64,000 nt of DNA. Origin: Oscarella lobularis. Taxonomy: Eukaryota > Porifera > Homoscleromorpha > Homosclerophorida > Oscarellidae. Position numbers and translations under genes: made by a program. The notes under the pieces are model-generated. The model searched no databases and was not told the DNA's origin. It worked only from the letters and a program-made list of their open reading frames with translations. The number at the start of each line of letters is the position of its first letter. The stretch's first letter is position 1. The DNA is taken from positions 1,178,001 to 1,242,000 of the forward strand of contig NC_089188.1 of assembly GCF_947507565.1 (NCBI RefSeq). The letters are read 5' to 3'. Positions 15,001 to 26,910 of this stretch are shown here, piece after piece.

Positions 15001-18000
15001 TTTGATTCTTAGGACCTAAGTAAAATATTGAGGGCCATTCTTAGGACCAATATAATAAATTGATGGCCTAATCTTTGATTCATAGGACATAAATATTAAA
15101 TTGATGGCCTAATCTTTGATTTTTAAGACCTGAATATTAAATTGAGGGTCTAATCTTTGATTCATAGGACCTAAATATTAAATTGAGGGCCTAATCTTTG
15201 ATTCATAAGACCTAAATATTAAATTGAGGGCCTAATCTTTGTTTCTTAGATCCTAAAGATAAAATTGAGGGCCTAATCCTTCATTCTTAGGACCTAAGTA
15301 AAATATTGAGGGCCTAATCTTTGATTCTTAGGACCAATATAATAAATTGAGGGCCTAATCTTTGTTTCATAGGACCTAAGTAATAAATTGAAGGCCTAAT
15401 CTTTGATTTTTAAGACAAGAATATTAAATTGAGGGCCTAATCTTTGATTCATAGGAACTAAATATTAAATTGAGGGCCTAATCTTTGATCCTTAGGCCCA
15501 ACAGATAAAATTGAGGGCCTAATCTTTAATTCTTAGGACATAAGTAAAAAACTGAGAGCCTAATCTTTTATTCTTAGGGCCTATATATTAAATTGAGGGC
15601 CTAAATATTAAATTGAGGGCCTAATCTTTAATTCTTAGGGCCTAAATATTAAATTGAGGGCCTAACCTTTGATTCTTAGGACCGAAAGATAAAATTGAGG
15701 GCCTAATCTTTAATTCTTAGGACCTAAATATTAAATTGAGGGCCTAATCTTTGATTCTTAGGGCCTAAATATTAAATTGATGGCCTAATCTTTAATTCTT
15801 AGGACTTTAATATTAAATTGATGGCGTAATCTTTGTTTCATAGAGCCAAAAGATAAAATTGAGGGCCTAATCTTTAATTCTTAGGACTTAAATATTAAAT
15901 TGAGGGCCTAATCTTTGATTCTTAGGGCCTAAAGATAAAATTGATGGCCTAATCTTTAATTCTTAGGACTTTAATATTAAATTGATGGCGTAATCTTTGT
16001 TTCTTAGAGCCTAAAGATAAAATTGAGGGGCTAATCTTTAATTCTTAGGGCCTAAATATTAAATTGAGGGCCTAACCTTTGATTCTTAGGACCGAAAGAT
16101 AAAATTGAGGGCCTAATCTTTAATTCTTAGGAACTAAGTAAAATATTGAGGGCTTAATCTTTGATTCTTAGGACCAATATAATAAATTGATGGCCTAATC
16201 TTTGTCTCTTAGAGCCTAAAGATAAAATTGAGGGCCTAATCTTTAATTTTTAGGGCCTAAATATTAAATTGAGGGCCTAACCTTTGATTCTTAGAACCGA
16301 AAGATAAAATTGAGGGCCTAATCTTTAACTCTTAGGACTTAAATATTAAATTGAGGGCCTAATCTTTGATTTTTAAGACCTGAATATTAAATTGAGGGCC
16401 TAATCTTTGATTCATAGGACTTAAATATTAAATTGAGGGCCTAATCTTTGTTTCTTAGAGCCTAAAGATAAAATTGAGGGCCTAATCTTTAATTCTTAGG
16501 ACTTAAATATTAAATTGAGGGCCTAATCTTTGATTTTTAAGACCTGAATATTAAATTGAGGACCTAATCTTTGATTCATAGGACTTTAATATTAAATTGA
16601 TGGCGTAATCTTTGTTTCATAGAGCCAAAAGATAAAATTGAGGGCCTAATCTTTGATTCTTAGGACTTAATATTAAATTGAGGGCCTAATCTTTGATTCT
16701 TAGGGCCTAAAGATAAAATTGATGGCCTAATCTTTAATTCTTAGGACTTTAATATTAAATTGATGGCGTAATCTTTGTTTCATAGAGCCAAAAGATAAAA
16801 TTGAGGGCCTAATCTTTGATTCTTAGGACCTAAGTAAAATATTGAGGGCCTAATCTTTGATTCTAAGGACCAATATAATAAATTGAGGGCCTAATCTTTG
16901 ATTCATAGGACCTAAATATTAAATTGATGGCCTAATCTTTGATTTTTAAGACCTGAATATTAAATTGAGGGCCTAATCTTTGATCCTTAGGGCCTAAAGA
17001 TAAAATTGATAGCCTAATCTCTAATTCTTAGGACTTTAATATTAAATTGAGGGCCTAATCTTTGATTCATAGGACCTAAATATTAAATTGAGGGCCTAAT
17101 CTTTGATTCTTAGGACCTAAGTAAAATATTGAGGGCCTAATCTTTGATTCTAAGGACCAATATAATAAATTGAGGGCCTAATCTTTGATTCATAGGACCT
17201 AAATATTAAATTGAGGGCCTAATGTTTAATTCTTAGGACATAAGTAAAAAACTGAGAGCCTAATCTTTTATTCTTAGGGCCTAAATATTAAATTGAAGGC
17301 CTAAATATTAAATTGAGGGCCTAATCTTTAATTCTTAGAACCTAAATATTAAATTGAGGGCCTAACCTTTGATTCATAGGACGGAAAGATAAAATTTAGG
17401 GCCTAATCTTTAATTCTTAGGACCTAAATATTAAATTGATGGCGTAATCTTTGTTTCTTAGAGCCTAAAGATAAAATTGAGGGCCTAATCCTTAATTCTT
17501 AGGACCTAAGTAAAATATTGAGGGCCTAATCTTTGATTCTTAGGACCTAAGTAATAAATTGAAGGCCTAATCTTTGATTTTTAAGACAAGAATATTAAAT
17601 TGAGGGCCTAATCTTTGATTCATAGGACACAAATATTAAATTGAGGGCCTAATCTTTGATTCTTAGGACCTAAGTAAAATATTGAGGGCCTAATCTTTGA
17701 TTCTTAGGACCAATATAATAAATTGATGGCCTAATCTTTGATTCATAGGACCTAAATATTAAATTGAGGGCCTAATCTTTGATTCATCAGACCTAAATAT
17801 TAAAATGAGGGCCTAATCTTTGTTTCTTAGAGCCTAAAGATAAAATTGAGGGCCTAATCCTTCATTCTTAGGACCTAAGTAAAATATTGAGGGCCTAATC
17901 TTTGATTCTTAGGACCAATATAATAAATTGAGGGCCTAATCTTTGTTTCATAGGACCTAAGTAATAAATTGAAGGCCTAATCTTTGATTTTTAAGACAAG

Positions 18001-21000
18001 AATATTAAATTGAGGGCCTAATCTTTGATTCATAGGAACTAAATATTAAATTGAGGGCCTAATCTTTGATCCTTAGGCCCAACAGATAAAATTGAGGGCC
18101 TAATCTTTAATTCTTAGAGCCTAAATATTAAATTGAGGGCCTAATCTTTGTTTCTTAGAGCCTAAAGTTAAAATTGAGGGCCTAATCTTAATTCTTAGGA
18201 CATAAGTAAAATATTGAGGGCCTAATCTTTGATTCTTAGGACCAATATAATAAATTGAGGGCCTAATCTTTGTTTCATAGGACCTAAGTAATAAATTGAA
18301 GGCCTAATCTTTGATTTTTAAGACAAGAATATTAAATTGAGGGCCTAATCTTTGATTCATAGGACCTAAATATTAAATTGAGGGCCTAATCTTTGATCCT
18401 TAGGGCCTAAAGATAAAATTGATAGCCTAATCTCTAATTCTTAGGACTTTAATATTAAATTGAGGGCCTAATCTTTGATTCATAGGACCTAAATATTAAA
18501 TTGAGGGCCTAATCTTTGATTCATAGGACCTAAATATTAAATTGAGGGCCAAATCTTTGATTCTTAGGACCTAAGTAAAATATTGAGGGCCTAATCTTTG
18601 ATTCTAAGGACCAATATAATAAATTGAGGGCCTAATCTTTGATTCATAGGACCTAAATATTAAATTGATGGCCTAATCTTTGATTTTTAAGACCTGAATA
18701 TTAAATTGTGGGCCTAATCTTTGATTCTTATGACCTTAATAATAAATTGAGAGCCTAATCTTTTATTTTTAAGACCTGAATATTAAATTGTAGGCCTAAT
18801 CTTTGATTTTTAAGACCTGAATATTAAATTGAGGGCCTAATCTTTGATTCATAGGACACAAATATTAAATTGAGGGCCTAATCTTTGATTCTTAGGACCT
18901 AAGTAAAATATTGAGGGCCTAATCTTTGATTCTTAGGACCAATATAATAAATTGATGGCCTAATCTTTGATTCATAGGACCTAAATATTAAATTGAGGGC
19001 CTAATCTTTGATTCATCAGACCTAAATATTAAAATGAGGGCCTAATCTTTGTTTCTTAGAGCCTAAAGATAAAATTGAGGGCCTAATCCTTCATTCTTAG
19101 GACCTAAGTAAAATATTGAGGGCCTAATCTTTGATTCTTAGGACCAATATAATAAATTGAGGGCCTAATCTTTGTTTCATAGGACCTAAGTAATAAATTG
19201 AAGGCCTAATCTTTGATTTTTAAGACAAGAATATTAAATTGAGGGCCTAATCTTTGATTCATAGGAACTAAATATTAAATTGAGGGCCTAATCTTTGATC
19301 CTTAGGCCCAACAGATAAAATTGAGGGCCTAATCTTTAATTCTTAGAACATAAGTAAAAAACTGAGAGCCTAATCTTTTATTCTTAGGGCCTATATATTA
19401 AATTGAGGGACTAAATATTAAATTGAGGGCCTAATCTTTAATTCTTAGGGCCTAAATATTAAATTGAGGGCCTAACTTTTGATTCTTAGGACCGAAAGAT
19501 AAAATTGAGGGCCTAATCTTTAATTCTTAGGACATAAATATTAAATTGAGGGCCTAATCTTTGAATCATAAGACCTAAATATTAAATTGAGGGCCTAATC
19601 TTTGATTCATAGGACCAAAATATTAAATTGAGGGCCTAATCTTTGATCCTTAGGGCCAATATAATAAATTCATGGCCTAATCATTGATTCATAGGACATA
19701 AGTATTAAATTGATGGCCTAATCTTTGATTTTTAAGACCTGAATATTAAATTGAGGGCCTAATCCTTGATTCATAGGACTTAAATATTAAATTGAGGGCC
19801 TAATCTTTGATTCATAGGACCTAAATATTAAATTGAGGGCCAAATCTTTGATTCTTAGGACCTAAGTAAAATATTGAGGGCCTAATCTTTGATTCTTAGG
19901 ACCTAAATATTAAATTGAGGGCCTAATCTTTGATTTTTAAGACTTGAATATTAAATTGAGGGCCTAATCTTTGATTCATAGGACCAAAATATTAAATTCA
20001 GGGCCTAATCTTTGATCCTTAGGGCCAATATAATAAATCGAGGGCCTAATCTTTGATTCATAGGACCTAAATATTAAATTGATGGCCTAATCTTTGATTT
20101 TTAAGACCAGAATATTAAATTGAGGGCCTAATCTTTGATTCATAGGACCTAAATATTAAATTGAGGGCCAAATCTTTGATTCTTAGGACCTAAGTAAAAT
20201 ATTGAGGGCCTAATCTTTGATTCTTAGGACCTAAATATTAAATTGAGGGCCTAATATTTGATTTTTAAGACTTGAATATTAAATTAAGGCTAAATCTTTG
20301 ATTCATATTAAATTGAGGGCCTAATCCTTAATTCTTACGACCTAAGTAAAATATTGAGGGCCTAATCTTTGATTCTTAGGACCAATATAATAAATTGATG
20401 GCCTAATCTTTGATTCATAGGACATAAGTATTAAATTGATGGCCTAATCTTTGATCTTTAAGACCTGAATATTAAATTGAGGGCCTAATCTTTGATTCAT
20501 AGGACCTAAATATTAAATTGAGGGCCTAATCTTTGATTCTTAGGACCTAAATATTAAATTGAGGGCCTAATTTTTGATTTTTAAGACTTGAATATTAAAT
20601 TAAGGCTAAATCTTTGATTCATATTAAATTGAGGGCCTAATCCTTAATTCTTAGGACCTAAGTAAAATATTGAGGGCCTAATCTTTGATTCTAAGGACCA
20701 ATATAATAAATTGAGGGCCTAATCTTTGATTCATAGGACATAAATATTAAATTGATGGCCTAATCTTTGATTTTTAAGACCAGAATATTAAATTGAGGGC
20801 CTAATCTTTGATTCATAGGACCTAAATATTAAATTGAGGGCCTAATCTTTGATTCTTAGGACCTAAAGATAAAATTGAGGGCCTAATCCTTAATTCTTAG
20901 GACCTGAGTAAAATATTGAAGGCCTAATCTTTGATTCTTAGGACCTAAGTAATAAATTGAAGGCCTAATCTTTGATTTTTAAGACAAGAATATTAAATTG

Positions 21001-24000
21001 AGGGCCTAATCTTTGATTCATAGGAACTAAATATTAAATTGAGGGCCTAATCTTTGATCCTTAGGCCCAACAGATAAAATTGAGGGCCTAATCTTTAATT
21101 CTTAGAACATAAGTAAAAAACTGATAGCCTAATCTTTTATTCTTAGGGCCTATATATTAAATTGAAGGCCTAAATATTAAATTGAGGGCCTAATCTTTAA
21201 TTCTTAGGGCCTAAATATTAAATTGAGGGCCTAACCTTTGATTCTTAGGACCGAAAGATAAAATTGAGGGCCTAATCTTTAATTCTTAGGACCTAAATAT
21301 TAAATTGAGGGCCTAATCTTTGATTCTTAGGGCCTAAATATTAAATTGATGGCCTAATCTTTAATTCTTAGGACTTTAATATTAAATTGATGGCGTAATC
21401 TTTGTTTCATAGAGCCAAAAGATAAAATTGAGAGCCTAATCTTTAATTCTTAGGACATAAGTAAAAAACTGAGATCCTAATCTTTGATTCTTAGGACCTA
21501 AATATTAAATTGAGGAACTCATCTTTAATTCTTAGGGCCTAAATATTAAATTGAGGGCTTAATCTTTGATTCTTAGGACTTTAATATTAAATTGATGGCC
21601 TAATCATTGTTTCTTAGAGCCTAAAGATAAAAATTGAGGGCCTAATCTTTGATTCTTAGGGCCTAAATATGAAATTGAGGGCCTAATCTTTAATTCTTAG
21701 GAAATTGAGGGCCTAATCTTTAATTCTTAGGAAATTGAGGGCCTAATCTTTAATTCTTAGGTACTGTTCACGTTTCACAGTATAGTGGTACTAAAATGCG
21801 CGAGATGGATGTGGCATCTCAACGCATCTCATCTGCGTTGAAACAGACGCGACACGGTGATGCGGGCAGAATCCAGGACTCTTAAAACATGCGGACGTAC
21901 CTCAAGAGCGGCCGCCGAATCTTCTTTGACTTCCGCAGATTCAGATTCGTCGTCGCCGTCGTCGCCGTCGTCGTCGCCGTCATCGTCGCCGTCATCGTCC
22001 TCAATGTGAATATCAAGGATCTTTTTTTGAATTTCCTCAAGCTGTTCTTCAACGGCGTCTCTCATTTCCTAAACAAGATTGACGTCAGAAAAACACGACT
22101 TTTGAATTACCGAAGTCTCACCGCGTCATCCTCCACATCCAATCTGTGCAAACAAGCCTTTAGAGAATCCTGGGCCTTTTCCAAATACGTTCGACTCCGC
22201 GTGAGATCTGATTCAGACTCAAACTCCCCTTCTTCCTCGTGATTGGTCATGAGCGACTTGGCCATAGATTTCCATATCTGAAAACTGAAAAATTGATCAA
22301 GTGAAAACAGATACCACGTCGAGGTTCACCTGAGCTTGATTCCACGCTCCGTCCGCTGTATCGAGATGGTCATAGAGATCCAAGGCTTGTCTGACGTCTC
22401 CTTGTCGCACCGCAATCTCGGCCAAAGACGACGTGCATTCGTGCAAAAGCTCGTCAAAGCTCGCGCTCTGGAACACAAAACAAAAACGAAGTGGGGATAT
22501 AAAAAATTACGAAAATATTTAAAACTGACATCAACGAGTCCAGATCCGTCGCCAAACCACGACTCTCCGCCAACGGTATCTGAACTGGCGCTGCAAAAAA
22601 AATTTTTTTAAATCCCGCTAAAGAAACTAGTTCACTGACTTGATCAAAAGCTGCACGCCTTCTCTGGCGGCTTGCCAGTACAATGCAGCGCGTTTTTCCA
22701 GTGCCCGATATTCGTCTTCGCTTTCGCCGCGAAATTCGTCGATCTGATGCGCGAAATCCAGTTACGAAATCCAAAATAAATGCTACTACCGGTACTACCT
22801 TAGCAGTGAAGATTCGTCCAAGGTGAGCCAATGGACAGGCTCCAATTGCACGCTTTCGTATCACTCGAATAATGGTGATTCCCTTTTGAACGATCGTCTT
22901 CAATTCAGACGTTTCTTTTACACTATAATTCCCATTAATTAAATCATACAAAATATATAAAACAGTTTATTTGCCTTATTGACTTTCCCCTGACCAGCTC
23001 CAATAAAGCCGTCCACCATCGCGCCGTCTCCGGAGAAACGAGCTTCGGTGCAAGAGCTTCCGGGAGCAATATCGGGCCTCCGGATTGAGCTCTTTCCGTG
23101 GCAGACTGCCTGACTTTACACGTCGCATCATAAATAACTCCGAAGAGAAAAGCCTTGGGAACGTGGTCTCTCTATATTCTGCCTACTGGGAAACGAGACT
23201 ACGGAGAACTTACTTCCACATCGTGAATGGATAGCGATTCATAGCGATTTCCTTCCAAGTCGTCACAATGCATGGGAAATCTTCCAAACAGTCCAAGACA
23301 CCAGCCACTTACTGTCCAACACAAATCATAAATAATTATAGAGATATTACTATTATTTACCGTCTGGTATGACAGGTGGGTTCTTTAGGCCGCAGCTGGC
23401 GCCGATCCACGCTATTCGGTGAAGATTTCTTGTACCAATCACCGAAACTGTCGAGAAAGATTGGAAAATTAAATTCGTAGGCATGTCTTATCCCACTTCT
23501 TTCGAGCGGCGCCAATTCATCCAACTCGGGCACTTTTATATTGTGCAATCGCAAGACGGGATTCTGACTCAAAAAGGACTGAAAAAGAACGTACGTGTGC
23601 ACATACGTACGTTGCATATTTATCACCAGCTTACCTTGCCCTTATCGTAGCCCTTGGCCCCTTTAAAAATCGACGAAATAATAGCCTGTTCCCCCAAAAG
23701 CGAAAATATCATTACAATATCAGAGAAATATCGCTCGAGAGAGACCCACCTGTTTGAATTTGACGTCATCTAGAATCGGACTATCTCCTTCTCTTGAACG
23801 AGCGTCCAGAAGAAAATGACCTAAAGAGGCGGTACAATAACGAGTCACTCACTGACACCACTAGGTGTTTCTCATACCGGCAAGACAACGACGAGTGCAG
23901 CCAATTTTGTACAGCATCGCCACTAAGCTTTGAGTCATTTCCCCGGCAATGTCAACGTCCACGAGCTTTTTGTCAATTACAGGTAGACTGAGACACGCCG

Positions 24001-25681
24001 TGAAAAAGAAACGGGCATGTTCCATGGCCTTTTGCCACAAGATTCGCTTCTATAATTAAAAAGAATTATTATCTTGGCAATGAAATAAAGAATTTACCTC
24101 TTGGGCTTTCTTGAGTTGAATTGTTGCGCAGTGTTCGTAGACTTTGCCTTGCATTTCGATGAGGCCGGCTTGAAACGTTCGCAGGGCTATGCTGTCCGCC
24201 GCGACGTCAACGGTTAGAGAATCGATTGACTTCGCTTCATTCAGGGCTTGGTCAAGTCTGGGACCTCCGCTTATGAGTCTAAGAATTGCCTACGTTACGC
24301 GCTATGTACCTAATCACGTTTTGCAGGACGTTGTCGAGTTCGTAGGGAAAGCTGAGCGAGACCGTTTGATCCAGCAAGTGAAGATGAATTATGCGGGCAA
24401 TTAAATGCTCCGATGAGTCGACTAGAGAAAAAATTCAAACGACTGTTTAATTAATTAATTGATCCTTTACCCATGCTTTTCTCCATGAAATCCTATAATT
24501 GAAAAAACGGCTATTTCAATTTATCAAGAATGATTTTTCTCGTTTTTTTACTTCGACCACTCTGAGTGACATGTGAAGCCATTTGTCGGTGGAAGGAAAG
24601 TCCGATAGCCAAGTCTTTGCACAATGAGAATAAGCCTTATCAATTTGGCCTAGCAGAAAAACGCATTAGTCGCCCAGAAAAACGCGAGGCCGGTACACCA
24701 AACATGTATTAGTATAAAGCTCGACAAGTTTCACGTGAACGTCAACATTACGAGGATTCTGCAACTAGAAGAGGACATATATACGTAGAGACCATCAAAA
24801 CCTCCCCTTTAACTATTACCAAGAACTTTATAAGCAGTTGCTCCATTGTATTCGCTGCAGCTTTGTTGCCTCTTCCAAGCAATTTCAGCACCACTGCCTA
24901 GAAGAACCCGTCAACTACAGACATATTTATTTATTTATTTATATTACCTGAACGTCTAGAGCTAACGACCAATATTTCTCCTTTTTCATTAGCAAGGCTA
25001 CGATCTGTTCTACTTGCTTTGGAGTGCACAGCTACATAGGCGTTTATCTGCAAAGCATTCCTCACGTGATATCCCTACGGCACCTCGCTCTGGTGAACGT
25101 CTTCCTTGCAATACAATTGGCCAACTAAAATAGAATAAATAAAGAGGCGATTTCCTTAGGGAGAGACCTCTTTATACTTTTCACCCAAAGACTTTCCTGG
25201 CTCCTTCTCAGCTGCAGAGACCTAAAAAAACCCCAATAATTAATTTACATATTTACATATATGTATGTATACCGAGAATAATTTTCCAAAGCTTTGACAT
25301 GAAGATTTTTTCTCTCCAGCAATTCTCCCTTCAACTTGTAGGCCCTTTCAATTCAAACGTCTACACTTTCCGCATTCCTTCGTAAGCGTAAACCTACTCG
25401 AAATCGTTTGGAGCAATGCTCACATAAGAATCCAACGATCTAAAAAGGAAAATCGAATAGAAAACGCGATTTCACTTCTTCGTCGCACCTAAGCGCGTCA
25501 TCGACGCTTCCCGCATCTCTATACATTCTCGCTATAGACATTCCTTGCAGGGAAGCCTTGAAAAGAAGCGAACTAGCGAAGGAATCGGACTCGAGCGCAA
25601 AGGGGGCCCCCCCCAAACCTCTTTCGAAGTAGGCATCCGCTTCACGTAGGAGACCACGTCTTCGAGCCGTCTCGTAGACAT
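1..25681 (-). CDS. RANBP2: RANBP2/Nup358-like nucleoporin (3' end beyond window)
   Basis: Component of the cytoplasmic filaments of the nuclear pore that binds Ran-GTP. The start is the ATG at 25679-25681: exon 1 (25619-25681) begins MSTRRLEDVVSYVKR and, spliced over a 62-nt intron to 25556, aligns with the vertebrate N-terminus. TPR-region exons follow down to 21901. Conserved pieces include DVHVKLVELYTN (about 24.7 kb), YSHCAKTW (24.6 kb) and ALAEIAVRQGDVRQALDLYD (22.4 kb). The last TPR-side exon ends in an Asp/Gly-rich acidic tract. After the giant intron, exon 1775-1909 encodes a short coiled coil. Exon 1-1721 carries poly-Ala and poly-Pro linkers, a first RanBD (about 940-560, with LFRFDRDSGGWKERGIG and MRREQVLKVCANH), one RanBP2 zinc finger (about 445-360, WTCNACLVVNE, CRAC) and the start of a second RanBD (about 250-1). 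Later repeats or a cyclophilin domain, if present, lie outside. It shares a 116-bp divergent promoter with WDR74. Confidence 0.88.
1722..1774 (-). other. Probable GC-AG intron in RANBP2 (53 nt)
   Basis: The upstream exon ends CGCTCACTCAAA (R-S-L-K) and is followed by GCAAGA; the intron ends TTGTTAG and the next exon starts GCGGAGATG (A-E-M). Joining gives phase 0 and keeps the frame into the long exon 1-1721. The only nearby GT (in CCCCGTACGC) would leave a 25-nt intron and break the frame. Confidence 0.65.
2222..21761. repeat. 41-bp AT-rich satellite array
   Basis: A 41-bp unit is repeated head to tail for about 19.5 kb, roughly 475 units. The conserved half reads GGGCCTAATCTTTGATTC; the other half varies among a few recurring types, for example TAGGACCTAAATATTAAA, ACCTAAGTAAAATA, ACCAATATAATAAA and GCCTAAAGATAAAA. 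Deleted or shortened units occur, for example near 7403 and 10227. It fills the large RANBP2 intron and has no coding potential. Many units contain TTAGGnCCTAA, a short inverted repeat. Confidence 0.97.
7001..16320. repeat. Higher-order duplication of about 4.6-4.8 kb inside the satellite
   Basis: Unit order from about 7001 recurs from 11643. Rare variants pair at a constant offset of 4642 bp: the AAGACATAAAGAAT unit (7010/11652), GATAACCT (7151/11793) and CTTTGCTTC (8484/13126). From about 8640 onward the offset is 4806 bp (gatccttagg 9431/14237, GGGGCTAATC 11221/16027). The change of 164 bp equals four 41-bp units gained or lost. Similarity ends near 11515 and 16320. A shorter block (about 17.59-18.12 kb) recurs 1229 bp further on at 18.82-19.35 kb. 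Confidence 0.85.
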
Positions 25682-25797
25682 GATCGCAAGGCGACAACGC
25701 TCGCTACGGTTGCGCCAAGGCTATAATAGGTTCCGCGTTCGATTTGCCAAGCAGGCGCGCTAAAACCACGTGGCAGGACACGTGAACTTTCTGCAAC
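25682..25797. promoter_or_regulatory. Divergent promoter RANBP2/WDR74
   Basis: Only 116 bp separate the two start codons, so both genes must share this stretch plus 5' coding sequence for initiation. No TATA box is visible; the block is GC-moderate and contains CACGTGGC, an E-box-like CACGTG, near 25768. Confidence 0.55.
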
Positions 25798-26877
25798 ATG
25801 GAACTCCCTGCAACTTGGCTTGGAACGCGAAAGGGCACGATAAAGGAGGTCGACCTGTCGGGCGGGACGTTTACGAATTGCAGCTCGATCGAGGAAATGG
25901 ACGCGGCGAAGGAGGTGAGGGCTCTCGAGTGGTTCGACGACACGACACTCGTCGTCGCTCACAAGAATGGTCCAATCAAAACGTTCGACGTCGAAAGCAA
26001 GCAATTTCGTCCTTTCGTCGACGCGAAAGACGAAGTGGCGACGGCGCTCGCGTGGCCCGACGAGAAATCGATTCTCTACTGCACGACGACGGGAAAACTC
26101 GCTCTTTTCGACGAAAAAATCGAACCAATCATAGCAGAGACGTCGATAGGTACTCACGTGGCCTGTTTACGTCAGAATCCTCTCCAACGGTGCCTCGTTG
26201 CGAGTGGCGGCAAAGAAAACGACCTGAAAATATACGATTTGAATAATGGAATGAACGGAAAAAAATTCGAACCGATATTTCGCGCTAAGAACGTGCGCAA
26301 CGATCGCCTCGACCTTCGCGTCCCCGTATGGGTAACAGCCGTCGCTTTTCAAAACGACTCGACGCTCGTAACGGGCACCGCGCACCATCAAGTGCGCGTC
26401 TACGACACAAAAGCGCAACGACGTCCCGTACTTTCCGTAGAACACGGCGACGCGTCCATAACAACGATAGACACGTGCCCTCGTGATGGGAATGCGGTTG
26501 TCATGGGAAACGGGCACGGTTTGGTATTGAGGTTGGATTTGAGAAACGGAGGTGGGGTCGTCGGTCGATACAAAGGGCCAGCCGGGTGCGTTCGGAGTGT
26601 TCGGTGTTGGGGGCCCGTCGTCGTTTCCGCGGGTCTCGATCGGATGGTTTGGGTGCACGAGGGAGAAAGTCGGAAGGTGCTAAAGAAGATCTACGCGAAG
26701 CAGGAGGTGTCGTGCGTCGCGTTGGGAATGGGAAAGCGGAAGGAGAAGCGAAGCGAGACGAAGGAAGAGAATGATGACGACGCGGCAGATAGCGACGCGG
26801 ACGAGATTTGGAATCAGATGGACATTATACCAGACCTCGAACCAAAAAAGAAGAAGAAACGAACTACTAAAGCCTAG
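25798..26877 (+). CDS. WDR74: WDR74 (Nsa1-type WD40 ribosome assembly factor)
   Basis: A single-exon gene of 359 codons. WDR74/Nsa1 is a nucleolar beta-propeller protein acting with the AAA-ATPase NVL in late pre-60S assembly. The diagnostic stretch is VASGGKENDLKIYDL followed by FRAKNVRNDRLDLRVPVW (about residues 137-180), nearly identical to the vertebrate protein. Further blades include HHQVRVYDTKAQRRPVL and SAGLDRMVWVHE. The C-terminus is acidic (DDDAADSDADEIW) and then lysine-rich (PKKKKKRTTKA), a likely nuclear or nucleolar signal. The start is the first ATG, giving ELPATWLGTRKGTIKEVDL as in the family. It is head to head with RANBP2 and tail to tail with TAF6, whose stop is 34 bp away. 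Absence of introns is unlike most neighbours. Confidence 0.93.
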   Translation: MELPATWLGTRKGTIKEVDLSGGTFTNCSSIEEMDAAKEVRALEWFDDTTLVVAHKNGPIKTFDVESKQFRPFVDAKDEVATALAWPDEKSILYCTTTGKLALFDEKIEPIIAETSIGTHVACLRQNPLQRCLVASGGKENDLKIYDLNNGMNGKKFEPIFRAKNVRNDRLDLRVPVWVTAVAFQNDSTLVTGTAHHQVRVYDTKAQRRPVLSVEHGDASITTIDTCPRDGNAVVMGNGHGLVLRLDLRNGGGVVGRYKGPAGCVRSVRCWGPVVVSAGLDRMVWVHEGESRKVLKKIYAKQEVSCVALGMGKRKEKRSETKEENDDDAADSDADEIWNQMDIIPDLEPKKKKKRTTKA

Positions 26878-26910
26878 AAAAAAATTTTTTTTCATTTTAA
26901 CCGTATTCGT

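Larger units (their letters stand above)
1910..21900 (-). other. Giant phase-0 intron of RANBP2 (19,991 nt)
   Basis: The donor reads GAG|GTACGT at 21901/21900 and the acceptor TTTTCTAG|CTTGCA at 1910/1909. Both flanking exons end on codon boundaries, so splicing keeps the frame, and the two sides match the N-terminal TPR part and the central part of the same protein family. Other introns in this gene are about 35-70 nt. Positions 1910-2221 and 21762-21900 are unique AT-rich sequence; everything between is 41-bp satellite. No open frame of 60 codons is present across 1886-21828. Confidence 0.85.

Noticed and set aside
2222-21761. CRISPR array
   Set aside because: Period 41 bp, but there is no split between constant repeats and unique spacers; the whole unit is repeated, and the host is eukaryotic.
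21889-22242. Plus-strand open frame of 117 codons
   Set aside because: It is the antisense of the acidic RANBP2 exon (Asp codons read as Val/Ala on the other strand).
25440-25697. RANBP2 start at 25697 with an uninterrupted 85-codon exon
   Set aside because: The frame would include the G-run/C-run tract. Starting at 25681 in another frame and removing a 62-nt GT-AG intron gives a much better match to the family N-terminus.
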